A stretch of DNA of 64,000 nt from Undaria pinnatifida. Taxonomy: Eukaryota > Sar > Phaeophyceae > Laminariales > Alariaceae. The position numbers and the translations under genes are program-made. Position 1 is the first letter of the stretch, and the number at the start of each line of letters is the position of its first letter. The stretch is taken from assembly GCA_012845835.1 (NCBI GenBank), contig JABAKD010000018.1, forward strand, positions 6,255,862 through 6,319,861. The letters are read 5' to 3'. The notes beneath the pieces are model-generated. The model did not search any database. It saw only the letters and a program-made list of their open reading frames with translations, and was not told the DNA's origin. Shown piece by piece: positions 11,641-25,000 of this stretch.

Positions 11641-12317
11641 AAAGAGTGCGGCTACCCCTCTTTGCACGACGCACTTGCAAATAATAACGTGCACGACTCG
11701 AACCACCTCCACAACCACATACCCAGAAACAAAATTTCGACACTTGAAACAGCAGCGCAAACACCACAGAGCATAAGGCCATCGCACCAGGCCACACAGC
11801 ACGCGCAAAGGCAGACAACACAGCAGACCACACACAGCAGACACGCAGACCACACAGCAGGCATGTCCCTGATAGATTTTGCAACCGCCCCAGGTTTTTA
11901 TCAATTCTATTCACTCAATGTCTTGTTTGTTTTCCGTCGTCGAGGCAGACGATAATTTCAATGATTTGTTCTAGTTCAAGACACCAATTATTTTCATATG
12001 CCTGCTGCCCTGTTGAAAATGCAATGCACAAATACACCCGATACCCCAGGTATAAGACCAGAGCAGCGGTACAATACTGTCGTGCTCATGTCCTGCAGCA
12101 TGCGATATTTCAAATAATGACTATCGTTTTGGTATAAACTGCTGTATATAGGGGCGCAAGCTGTCTTATTGCGCGACTGTCACCCCTATCTATACCCGGT
12201 ACCACCATCCCAAGACACACACGCGCGGGCCGTATCGCTCTACCACGGACCTTCAAGCACACACAGACCTCAAAGGTACCGTTTTGTCTTCCACCTCATG
12301 CTGCACACCCACCCTGA
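11641..12317. other. intergenic, no feature seen
   Basis: A CACAGCAGACCACA-type short repeat lies near 11800-11860. Nothing else is supported. Confidence 0.3.
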
Positions 12318-12633
12318 CTCGTGCTACGATAGAGGCATTAAAAGGTATACCTTGTTTTGGCTTAGATGCACTAAGGTATACCTTTTTCTGGCTGAAACGA
12401 TTTCTGAATGACGGGGCTTCCTCCACCCAAAACCGTCGGAAATATAGGTCATTTTATATATTTTTACATGATTCTCGTTCTTCTGTGCCTTAGCCATCAT
12501 GCGATTTTTCATCCATCCATCCAGCAGTTTTTATTTCTTCTCCAAAATTAGCTTTTGGGGGATTAAGACATGTCTTAAGCTGCTCAAGCGAGGAATGCCG
12601 GAAAAATGTGGTTCACCTCCATCGTAGCACGCG
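12318..12633. mobile_element. MITE-A, full-length copy
   Basis: Left end CTCGTGCTACGATAGAGG and right end CCTCCATCGTAGCACGCG are inverted copies. The interior has the family blocks GACGGGGCTTCC and TTTTTCATCCATCC. Non-coding. The commonest element in the window. Confidence 0.75.
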
Positions 12634-12892
12634 TCCCCTTGCGTCCCGCATCACTGCAGGTCACTTCGACTAAACCCCAAGGAGTCAGCCACACCCACAG
12701 CCGAGATGCTTCATCACCCACAAACAATGACGCCGGGCCACATCATAGGAAAACTCCTACAATACGAAAACCCCGATCTTCGGAGACCAGCGTCGTCAAT
12801 CACCGAGTACCGCAAACAACGTTCGTCTTTCATCATTACCGCTGTAGCATGTATTTTCTATCCAATAGAAAGTTGGAAATCGCAAACATCCT

Positions 12893-13021
12893 CTAGTACC
12901 AGAACACATCTGGGGTCGTGTTAACGCAGGGCTCGCCGTTCACCTGGAGCACCCCCAAGCCATCGTACCCAACCAACCCCTCGCTGGTGGTACGGAGCTT
13001 GGGCAGGCATCTCTCGAAAGC
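12893..13021 (-). CDS. copy A last exon
   Basis: Acceptor CTAG|GCTTTC. It encodes 42 residues plus TAG, including ERCLPKLRTTSEGLVGYDG, and aligns residue for residue with the last exon of copy B. Confidence 0.8.
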   Translation of the reverse strand, partial: AFERCLPKLRTTSEGLVGYDGLGVLQVNGEPCVNTTPDVFWY

Positions 13022-16000
13022 CTAGCATATCGGAGGTAAGAAGGGGCGGGGCGGGCTTGTTAGACACCAAAACGCCGCGGAGGAGGGGAGGGGGGGGGGG
13101 CGTTAGGAAGAGGGCTGAGACGGAGAGGGAAAGGGAGGGGATGGGGAGGCGAGGAGGAGGATGTGGGTGTAACAGTTTCATGCAGAGCCGTAGTCGAATG
13201 ACAGTAGACCCTCGCGTTCCTACAATGCTGGGACGGAGCACGGCCGGGTTTTCACCGACCAGGCGGACATCGCGTGCACCAAGCGCGAAGCGCCGTGGGG
13301 TGTTCGGCAACCCACATGAACAATATAATAGGGCCCTGACAGCAAACACAGGTTACCCTCTTGCAGGTCTCCCTACTGAGCAGGTTCCATGTTGGTCGTT
13401 CACTTGTATTTTCAACTGTGTATTTTAAAGGCCATGCACTGATCTCGCTACGACCTCACGGAGAGAGTTAGGCGCTAAGCGCGCTGCAAATTCATGAAGC
13501 AATTACACAATCCCCTTCTTCCTGCAAACACATGCCTTCAACGGAATGTGAAACCCTGTTTATACCGTATCCGCATCCCTGCATCCTTTGTCTTGTTGGG
13601 CTCCCAGGGAAATACCCTGACACTAGCACACCCTGACGAGCCGTATAAGCTGAAATATTGACGATTCGGGGAAGCACCAGTCTAGAACTTGATAACTCGA
13701 AGATGTGGCTTTTCAAAACCCACTCCCACGCCTCTACCCTGCGAGGCTCCGAAGCCTCTTTAGAAAATGTAAAGCAGAAAATCGTAAACGGATAACCGAA
13801 GACGGACAACGGGCCACAGAAACCCAGCGCGGTAAAGGCGGAATCGAGAGACGCGAGAGCTATCACTTTCCTCAGAATAACGAGGGGAAGGGGAACAAAG
13901 GGTACAGAAAAAAGGGAAACCGGGCACTATCGGCCCAGGCCAACACCACACAGCAGTACTACCCACCTCACCCAAGCGCGCGGAGTTGAGTTGATTTTGA
14001 AAGAGCGACACGAGGAATAGTTTCCAAGGTCTAGTGAGATGTAGCAGGTGCTCAAAAACAACGCTGCAGAACGATGACGACATTCCGGCGATGGCGTCAT
14101 CCCACGGTAGGGGCGTGTGCACATTTTTTTTTGCGGAAGATCAAGGCTACGGCAGGGGAGGATGCTATTACCATGTACCCCGAATTTTCACTGCCGGGTA
14201 TGAGTCAGTCGCGCGAGTGAGTGAAAATGCCGACCACGTAGTAAAACGCCCTCCCGGTTGCATTTTCAAGCTTGCACAATCGCAACGCCCCGGGGGGCGT
14301 CTACTGTCGATCGAGGAGGGCATCTGATGATCAAGGCTAGGGGAGGATACCCCCAAATTTCACTACCGGGGTTAAAGTCAAAAAAGGGTATACCTCTGAT
14401 CAAGCCTACGGTAGGGGGTCACTACCGGGGGTCAAAGCCAAAAAAGGGTATACCTCTGATCAAGGCTACGGTAGGGGGGTACCCCCAATTTTCACTACCG
14501 GGGTCAAAGCCAAAAAAGGGTATACCTCTGATCAAGGCTACGGTAGGGGAGGATACTCCAACTTTCACTCTACCGGGTCTGAACTAAAACACGTTCGGCG
14601 TTTTTTTTGGTGCGGCGCAGCAAATAATCTCAATAATCCCCTTTTTCCCTATGAAGATCGAGGCTGTTAAACGGCACGAAAGACTGCTGTGACCGCAAGG
14701 AACAGGGGGCTCACTCGCGCGAGCGACCCCGAGCCACTGAAAAAAAAAGTGGCCAAAAGGGGGTAAAACAACATAACCCCCCTCCCGTAGCATTTGTCTG
14801 AGGCTCGTAACCATTTGAGGAGCTCAATTTGGCTTATGAGGCAAACTAAAAGTGGTGTTTTGAGTGAAAACGGAAAACACTACCCGATGAAGAAACAAAC
14901 CCACACCCATGGCCTAGGCATGCAATCAGATTATAGATATGTAACGAAACCAAAAACGGCAAAAATTGAGGCGGCTTTGGGTTAAGGAGCCGCGTCCTTC
15001 AGCTACACAAAAAAAAACGAAAAAAGCAAAAAACGGGTACGAGGCTCTATTGTGGAGCACAGGTCCGACACTGGACTTGAGGAGTCCCCAACTTCAGAAA
15101 GAAGAAAAAAATGCCAAAAAAAAAAAAAATGCTATCTTTATCAAGCTACGATAAAGGTAACCTTTTTTGGCATTTTTTTTTTTGGCATTTTTTTTTTGTT
15201 TTCTTCTGAATTTGGGGACTCCTTAACCCAATATCGACGATATATATATTTGCGCTTTTTTTTTGTTTCATACCTAGGCCATGAGAGTTTTCCATCGGGT
15301 TGCACTTCCGTTGTTCTAAAACTCAGTCTGTGGGCGGGGTATGGAGCTCCTCAAGCAACCACCCTCAGGAGGCAAAAAATAGCCAGTGCGCCTCTTCCGT
15401 ACTGTTAGTACTGTTGGTGCTCTTAGTAGCATGCGTCGCCCTGCGCTCTTGTCCATCGTCCTTACCATGAAAAATAACGCCTGCTCGTCGCGCACGAGGT
15501 GCAGGCTCCTTTTGCCTTCTAGCTAGTAGTCCACACGTCGGACCAATCGTCGATCCGTACTTGATCATCTAGATCCTTCAGGAAAGATCTGTGTGGCTAA
15601 ATAGCTCATGTTGCCGGCTGGGAGCTGTACGATCTGCATGATCTATTGAATGCAGTATTTTCCAGGGGAGGATATGATGTTTCTTCACAGCAATTCATAC
15701 CAGCAGATGCAGGATGTACTACACATGATCTGTAGATGATCTAGGTCATGATCTGTCCGAGGTATGTGTTATTCTTCTCACGATAACGCTGAACACTTTC
15801 GCGCACACGGTGCAAATTCTTGAGCATTCTTGTTTCTCTGCTGGGGCATGACAAAACGGGTAAGCATAGCATAGTATATCTCCTGGGCGCGATACAGCCC
15901 CTCATCGTGACACCGCTTACGTTTTTTTCGCACAAGACAAAACCCCTTGCGTTATTGCCCATGTTTTTGTGTTCTTGTTCTCGTTCTTGATTTTAGCATG

Positions 16001-19000
16001 AAAACGTCCACGTACAACTTTTTTTTTTCGCACCGGTTTTTCAACAACATGTAGCTCGTCTTCTTAGCGAAGTACGCATGCCTTTGGCGCATGCGGCGGC
16101 AGGGGTGCACCATTTGTTTTCTGATGATCCAAAGTCAACCCCTTCACGGCTGGAAACCCCTTTTTTCGGGGACAAATTACTTGTAATTAGTGCAAGGAGG
16201 CGTTTCGGCGCTCTCTGAAGGGGTTAACAGGGAGCTCTACAAGCCATCCAAAGCTGACTCTGAAGAAAAATTAAAATAAAACCCTAATCCGATGGACACC
16301 CTCCACAACAAAATACTTAGTTCCGAGTCATCCCACGGTAGGGGTTGCAGTTTTTCGGCCAAAAATTCCCTGGGTGGTTGAGCTCCTCATGTGAGGAACT
16401 GCCTGTCAATGATGTAATTTCACGAGTACACTTTTTTTTTTACTAAGGCATAGAAGCTTGGTCGGGTGGTGCGAACGAATGCCTTATACATCATTTTTCT
16501 GGTGAGGTATTGAGCTCCTCATGTGAAAAACTCAGGGACTTTCTGATGGAACCCCTACCGTGGGATGGCTCTTCCATTCCAACGGATATAGGGTAGGCGC
16601 GGGCTAGGATAGAGGTATGGAGGCATACCTCTTTTTGGCTACACTATTTTCTGATTGACGGGGAAATCTTGACCCAAAATCGTTGGCTCGACACGAGGAA
16701 GGATGCGCTCGACGAGCAAGAAAATACCGCCATATGTTTTCTTCTTTTGCGAAAGGACTACCAAGCGATGACTGACGTCGGGGTGGCAAGGGGCCTTGAA
16801 ATTTAAAGGAGAACACGACCGGGAGTTGGTTCCAAAACCGGCGATTTTTTGAAATAAAAGTTGGGGGGGAGGGGGGGGGGGGAGGGGGGGGGGGGGGGGG
16901 GGGGCTACCGTAGAACAACTCTTGTGCTTTTTTTATAATTATTAATAGTCCATGGGCGTGCTCTTTGGCTCATGCTTTCGGCTGACTCTAAATCGGATTT
17001 GGGGGGGTGAGATATAGAGCTCTCCAAGTGAAGAGCCTGGCCAAGGCGCGGTAGGCGGGTACCGACGCCTGGTACGATAGAGACATTAAGGTATACCTCT
17101 TTTTGGCTAATCTTTTTTCTGAGCGACGGGGCTTCTTAACCCTATGGATACCTCGCCGAAAAGTGTGTCCTCTGAAAAAAGGCTACTTCTTGGCTCCTTT
17201 GCGAACTTAGGTACACTAAAGACAAGCAAGGTTGTCCCATTTTCCCGAGAAATGGGACCACTACCTTGAACAGAGTACTCCCCTAGACAATAGACAATAG
17301 TCCAATAGTCTATTAGCAGTTTCCTATTGCAATTGGCAGTCTGTTGTAGTCATTACTTCCAACTAGTCGACTGCCCTAGACAATAGACAATAGTCCAATA
17401 GTCTGTTAGCAGTTCTCTATTGCAATCGACAGTCTGTTGTAGTCATTACTTCCAACTAGTCGATTACCCTAGACAATAGACAATAGTCCAATAGTCTGTT
17501 AGAAGTTTTTTATTGCAATTGTCAGTCTGTTGTAGTCATTACTTCCAACTAGTCGACTACCCTAGACAATAGACAATAGTCCAATAGTCTGTTAGCAGTT
17601 TCCTATTGCAATTGACAGTCTGTTGTAGTCATTACTTCCAACTAGTCGACTGCCCTAGACAATAGACAATAGTCCAATAGTCTGTTAGCAGTTCTCTATT
17701 GCAATCGACAGTCTGTTGTAGTCATTACTTCCAACTAGTCGACTGCCCTAGACAATAGACAATAGTCCAATAGTCTGTTAGCAGTTTTTTACTGCAATCG
17801 ACAGTCTGTTGTAGTCATTACTTCTAACTAGTCGACTACCCTAGACAATAGACAATAGTCCAATAGTCTGTTAGCAGTTTCCTATTGCAATTGACAGTCT
17901 GTTGTAGTCATTACTTCCAACTAGTCGACTGCCCTAGACAATAGACAATAGTCCAATAGTCTGTTAGCAGTTCTCTATTGCAATCGACAGTCTGTTGAAG
18001 TCATTACTTCCAACTAGTCGACTGCCCTAGACAATAGACAATAGTCCAATAGTCTGTTAGCAGTTCTCTATTGCAATCGACAGTCTGTTGTAGTCATTAC
18101 TTCCAACTAGTCGACTGCCCTAGACAATAGACAATAGTCCAATAGTCTGTTAGCAGTTTTTTATTGCAATTGTCAGTCTGTTGTAGTCATTACTTCCAAC
18201 TAGTCGACTACCCTAGACAATAGACAATAGTCCAATAGTCTGTTAGCAGTTTCCTATTGCAATTGACAGTCTGTTGTAGTCATTACTTCCAACTAGTCGA
18301 CTGCCCTAGACAATAGACAATAGTCCAATAGTCTGTTAGCAGTTCTCTATTGCAATCGACAGTCTGTTGAAGTCATTACTCCCAACTAGTCGACTGCCCT
18401 AGACAATAGACAATAGTCCAATCGTCTGTTAGCAGTTCTCTATTGCAATCGACAGTCTGTTGTAGTCATTACTTCCAACTAGTCGACTACCCTAGACAAT
18501 AGACAATAGTCCAATAGTCTGTTAGCAGTTTCCTATTGCAATCGACAGTCTGTTGTAGTCATTACTTCCAACTAGTCGACTACCCTAGACAATAGACGAT
18601 AGTCCAATAGTCTGTTAGCAGTTCTCTATTGCAATCGACAGTCTGTTGAAGTCATTACTTCCAACTAGTCGACTGCCCTAGACAATAGACAGTAGTCCAA
18701 TAGTCTGTTAGCAGTTTCCTATTGCAATTGACAGTCTGTTGTAGTCATTACTTCCAACTAGTCGACTGCCCTAGACAATAGACAATAGTCCAATAGTCTG
18801 TTAGCAGTTTCCTATTGCAATCGACAGTCTGTTGTAGTCATTACTTCCAACTAGTCGAAACGCGTCGAGCTCTATTGCACTCTATTGCACCGACAATTTC
18901 TATTAGCGCACCAGGCCCTATTGTTCAGACAATTTCCATTAATACGCCCCAATCTATGTCAATGGTCGAATCGATTGCTCAGTAATAGTTACCCGCGGAA

Positions 19001-22000
19001 CTCGATTGTTGAAGCCATAGTCTACTGTCATTTACTACCCCATTCTATTGCACACGCAATAGCCATCGAGGCAATTTGGCGATGACAATTTTCCAGGCAA
19101 TTAAATTTAATAGACAACTTTGTAAATCCGTTATCCAGGCAATTCCATTTGATAGACAACTTTGTAGATAAATTATCTAGGCAGTTTCATTTGACAGACA
19201 GCTTTGTGAATCCGTTATCCAGGCAATTCCATTTGATAGACAACTTTGTGAATCAAATATTCGGGCAACTCCATTCAATAGACAACTTTGTAAGTCAATT
19301 ATCCAGGCGATTCCATTAAATAGACAGCTTTGTAAATCTAAATAAATTATCCAGGCAATTCCATTTAGTCGCCGATTATGCAAATGAACTATCCAGGCGA
19401 TTCCATTTAGTAGGGAAAACGTGCATTTGCTATATCTAAAATTATCAACAGTGGGAGTATGGTAGACTACTTTATATGGTTCAAATAGGGAGCACAGCAA
19501 TAGACAGTCATAACGATTGCAACAACAGGTAGGAATAGAAACAGATAAGTAGTAGACAGCTACTCGCAGACTAGTCCATTATGGTCCAGGGTGTTTTGTG
19601 TATACCCCGGAGTCCGGGACTAGCATAACGGTTATGACAGTCCGTTTCTGCTTATGCTTTTGTACAGTAGACATCGCATTTAGACTATTGCATCCACAGC
19701 AGACGCCGTGAGAAGTCTACTATTTGGAACTTCTTGGACACTTGATTCGAAACAAATACAGTTGTACTGCTGTAACTTAAATTGCATAAACAGCATACAT
19801 TGTAGTCCCGCCTATTAATTGGAATCGTTTGAGCAATTGAATTAGGGGACTGTCACTTGACTGGAATGTACAGGAGACTGCAGTACTCTATTTTTTCTTC
19901 AATAGAATCGGGAACTTACCCACGTTAGAGTATTGTTTATTCAGCATATCGTCCGGACGTCTATTAAACGGAAATGGTTCGCACAATAGGTTCATGTTGG
20001 GATATTCCAGTTGAAATTGTTTTGAACAATTTGTTCATGATCTTGCCAATTAATAGGAATCGTTCTTCCAAAAAGGTTTCTGTCCTGATCTTTGAACTAT
20101 TTCAGCTCTTTGTCTATGGTCTGGTCTATTAATAGGATTGATTCGCACAACAGGTTGATGCTCTGATTTTCCATATGAAAACTGTTTCAACAATTTGTTT
20201 TGGTCTTGCCTATCAATAGGAATGGTTCGGGCAGCAGGTTTCTGTCCTGGACTTCCAATTGTAATTGTTTTATCAACATGTCTCGTGCCTTGTCTATTAA
20301 TGGAAATGGTTCACACAACAGGTTCATGCTGTGATCTTCCAAATGAAATTGTTATTGTTCCCATAATTTGTTTTTGGTCTTGCTTAATAATATAAATGGT
20401 TCTGTCAATACGTCTTTATCCTGACCTTTCAAATGCATCGTTGTGTTTTCCTTTACTATAGACATCTGTCCTGACCTTCAGAAAAATCGTGGCCGCACTT
20501 CCGATCAATAGACAGCACCCGAAATCATCTGTGGCCGCAATTCCGATCAATAGACAGAACCCGAAATCAAGTGTAGCCGCAATTCCGATTAATAGACAGC
20601 ACCCGAAATCAATTGCGGCCGCAATTCCGATTGATAAACAACACCCAAAATCAATTGAAGCCACAATTTCGATCAACAGACAGCACCCGAAATCGATTGT
20701 ACCCGCAATTCCGATTAACAGCACCCGAAATCAATTGTAGCCGCAATTCCGATTAATAGACAGCACCCGAAACCAATTGTAGCCAAAATTCCGATGAATA
20801 GACAGCAACCAAACTCAATTGTGGCCGCAATTCCGATTGATACACAGCACCCAAAATCAATTGTGGCCGCAATTCCAATCAATGGACAGCAGACCAAATC
20901 AATTGTAGCCGCAGATCCAATTAATACATAGCACCCAAATCAATTGTAGCCGCAATTCCAAGTAATAGACAGCAACCCAAAACAATTGTGGCAGCGTTTC
21001 CAATTAATTGACAGCACCCCAACTCAAATGTGGCCACAATTCCAACTAATAGACAGCACCCCGAATCAACTGTAGTCACAATAGACTATTATAAATGGAA
21101 TTTTCCAGGGTGTGGAGTACGTACAGAGGCACTCAAGGCAGGCTCCTGCGCCCAGGTACCAAGTTTCGGGGTATGCAGCAGGCTCTTAGCCTATCATATT
21201 CTTTTGTTACGTATCCTAGGGGGTTTACCCCAAAAATCGTCGGAACTTTACCGGTTTTTTTCTTTTGGGGGGGGGGGATGTTGATTTTAGTTTGATACGT
21301 ATGTAGCCCGTGGGCGTGGTGTTCATCACAAAAGCATCACAAAAGCGCTCTCGGTTTACCAACAACAACAAAAAACACAGATGCTTGAGGGGGTTAACGT
21401 GTGGGTGTGTAGAGCTCTTCAAAAATCAGGTTAAAAAAAAAAAGCCTCGGAAAAAAAAAGAAACGATCGCCGCATATTTATTACCGCAGACGCGTGCTAC
21501 GGTAGATATGCACCAACCGTTCATTTTCTTTAACGTTTCGCACTTTAGGAGATTAACGCCTTCACTACTGGAAACCCTTTTTGGGGACAATTTTACTTGA
21601 ATTTAGTATAGGGAAGGATTTTGGGGCTCTATTAATTGAGGGGCTAACGCCTTCACAACTGGAAACCCTTTTTGGGGACAATTTTACCTGAAGTTGGTAT
21701 AGGGAGAGATTTTGGGGCTCTAAAGGGTATAACCCCTTCCGAACTGCAAACCTTTTTGGGGCCGATTTTACTTGAATTTAGTATAGGGAGGGATTTTGGG
21801 GCTCTAAAGGGTTTAACGACTTCACAACTGGAATCCCTTTTGTTTTACAAATTTACTCGAATTTAGTATAGGGAGGGATTTTGGGGCTCTAAAGGGGTTG
21901 CCTTCACGACTGGAAACCCTTTTGGGGGCCAACTTTACTTGAATTTAGTATAGGGAGGGGTTTTGGGGCCCTAAAGGGTTTTTTAGAGAGGGATTTTGGG

Positions 22001-25000
22001 GCTTTAAAGGGATCCCTTTAGAGGCCCAAAATTCTTCCCTATACTAAATCCCTCTCTATACCAACTTCAAGTAAAAGTGTCAACAACGGGTTCCAGTTGT
22101 AAAGGGGTTAAAACGTACTCCAAAAACCGATTTTGGAGAAAACGAAATTGCTGCTGACCGAATGAAAAATCCCATGGCCCTTAGTAGGCAGTACAGAACG
22201 AGAGCCACACCAGAAGGAAAAAGAAAGAAAATCCGACGCTCTTTTGGGTTGAGCAAGTCCCGTCGTTCAGAAACCATTTCACACGAAAAACGCGCTACGT
22301 ACCTCTATCGTGTAGCACGCTTCCGTAGCATGCGCCTACCTTGCTTGTTTTCACCGCTCGCTAAAACGCGTGAATCTTGTGTACCCTCACGTGGACAAAA
22401 AAATATTTTTGGGTTGTTTTTTTAAATCGCAGGCTTAGCTTCCGATTTTGCATTGCGGATTCTTCAATTTGCAAAATTGAAACAGCACGATAGTTCGTAC
22501 CTGGTATGTAGCTTAAGGTCACAAACGAACGGGGGATCCACTCACCCGAGCCACTGCGAAAAGGTCCCCCAAACAGCGACCCCCCTTTAACGTAGACGCG
22601 TGCACCACTTTTTTACTAATACTACCCCTCAATTTGGAGCCCCGAAAATCCCTCCCTATACTAACTTCAAGTAAATTTGTCCCCAAAACGGGTTTCCAGT
22701 CGTAAAGGGGTTAAGACCTCTCTCCCAAAAAACTGACACGGAGAAAAGAAATAAAACCGCTACCACAGAAAAAAAAATCCCATGGCCTAGGCACGCGACG
22801 AGAAATCATCACGCGAAGAGAAAAAAAAAATGATATGTTTCCGACGATTTTGGGTTAAGGAGCCCCCGTCATTCAGAAACCGTTTTAGCCAAAAAGAGGT
22901 ACACCTTTTAATGCCTCTATCGTAGCACGCATCCATAGCCTTGGTCGCCTCATTAAAAAAAAGGAAGTGAACTTATCCCGTCGCGTGCGTCGGTGGTTAC
23001 TCGTCGTCATTCAGAAAGCCAAGGGGTTGCCTAGAATAGACACACACCTATGTCGTAACACGCCTCCTTACAAGTGCAGCTCTTGAGTCGTTCGACGGTA
23101 GCCCCCCCGAACTTTTTCTTTTAACGAAATCGCCGGTGTTTGAAACTGGCTCCCGGCCAATTCTCCTCAAATAATGCGGTGCCCCATGCCACCCCGACGT
23201 CATCGTCCGATAGCCCTTTGCACACAAGAAAATGCTTAGTGAAAAGTATTGCTTTCGATTTCATCCTTCCTCGTGTCGACGAAGCGGCCGTGAAACGTCG
23301 TCCGTTACGAAAGAAAACCAAGGGGTTGCCTAGAATCGATACACCCCTGTCGTAGAACGCCTCCTTTCAAGTGCAGCTTACAATGCGATAACCCAGGGCT
23401 ACGGTAAGGGGGGGTGTCACCTTGACGTGGGCTGCGATAACGGTATATTTTTTTTTGGCTTTTTTACTTTATGAATGACGTTACTCCCTGATCCCGAAAT
23501 CGTTGGGGAAAAAATCGTTGTTGTTGTTGTTTTTTTTTTTTTCATGTTTGGGTGTGTTATTTGTCGTATAGCTAGCTAGTACTCGTAGGCCATGTGGGAT
23601 TTTGGTCGGCGGGAAAAACAAACAAACAAACAAACGTCTTTTCCCCAAATCAGATATTTGGGAGAGATATATAAACCTGCTACTACTAGTGAGGACTGAT
23701 TCTACGATTATTATAGTCCCCCTCCAAAACAGCGACTTCCTCTAACGAACGTTTCGTGGCTGCTCGACACGAGGAAGGATGCTATCAACAAAAGGTCTCC
23801 ACATACTTTACTACGCGCAAAGGTCTATCGAACGATGACGTCGGGGCTTCAAGGGACACCGTATTTCAGGAGATACGACCGGGGGGAGCTGGTTTCAAAC
23901 CCGGCGATTTCGTGAAAGAAAATTTGGGGGGGCTACCGCAGAACGATTCTGAGGAGCCCCCGAAAAAAGAGGGACTTGTTTTTGCGGTGGCTCAGGATCA
24001 CTCGCGCGAGTGGATGGGACCGGACCCACCGTATTTCTTTGCGATCTTTGGCTTTCGTACTGTTAGAATTTTTCGATGTGAATCTCCCCAACTGGACAGT
24101 TGGCTACGCTGCAACAAATAAACTCGCATCGCGTGTGTTTTGCCAGTGAGGTACTACAGAGTCGCTCGTGCGAGTGGCTCAGACCCGGCATTTGAAGAAG
24201 GGCGTACCGCTCTCTGCCCTATCCTTGACTTAGCCTTCTTCGGCTGGGGAGGAGTTTGTGCAAGGAAATGTTTATCTTGCTCGTATATACTATAATATAT
24301 TGCTGTTTGTTTACATATATAGCATGATAAAGCTTACCTTTTGCAAACCCTTGCCTTCTCTGATCTCGTTCCTAGCTCAAAAAATCACGCCCACACTTTT
24401 GGCGTGCAGGGGATGCACGCCTTTGCGTTCGTTTTCTCATTGTTATCGTAATAATGCCTGCGTAACGTGTGCAACCCCCATCCCTTGCCTTAGTCCTCTT
24501 GAGCTGAGAAGGAGTAGCAGGCTCCCCCTCCCAACCCTTAACTTGAACCCGTGCGCCGATAGCTGCCCCAGGGGGTGGTTCAATTATCTTCACCACATTG
24601 TAGTCATCTGAGCACGCGCAGAGTAACTTTGATATTAGAAGTTCAGGAGAATGGAGACGGGGGGAGGACGCGGAGACGAGGGGTGGGGGAGAGGGGGGGG
24701 GAGGAGGAAGAAAGGGGGGACGAGGGGCGGGGGCGGGGCGCGCGCATTTGTTGCTTGTCTTGGTCATTTGACCATTGGCCACGCATCCCTTTCGAGACGG
24801 AACGCCTTCCTGCTCCAAATAGAAACACCTCCATCATTTGGGGCGCTCAGCACGTTTCTACTATATACCAAGTACTGTACTATATACGTAAGCCCTTCTT
24901 GCTTATTTAATCTCTGTTCCTCTTTGGCCGCATGTATCTCCCAGGATATCGATCGCTTTCTTGCTACCAACTATCAATGTAGTATCAAACTTCTCCATGC

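Noticed and set aside
17281-18861. Possible CRISPR array because of the regular repeats
   Set aside because: Units are head-to-tail satellite with no unique spacers, in a eukaryotic intron.
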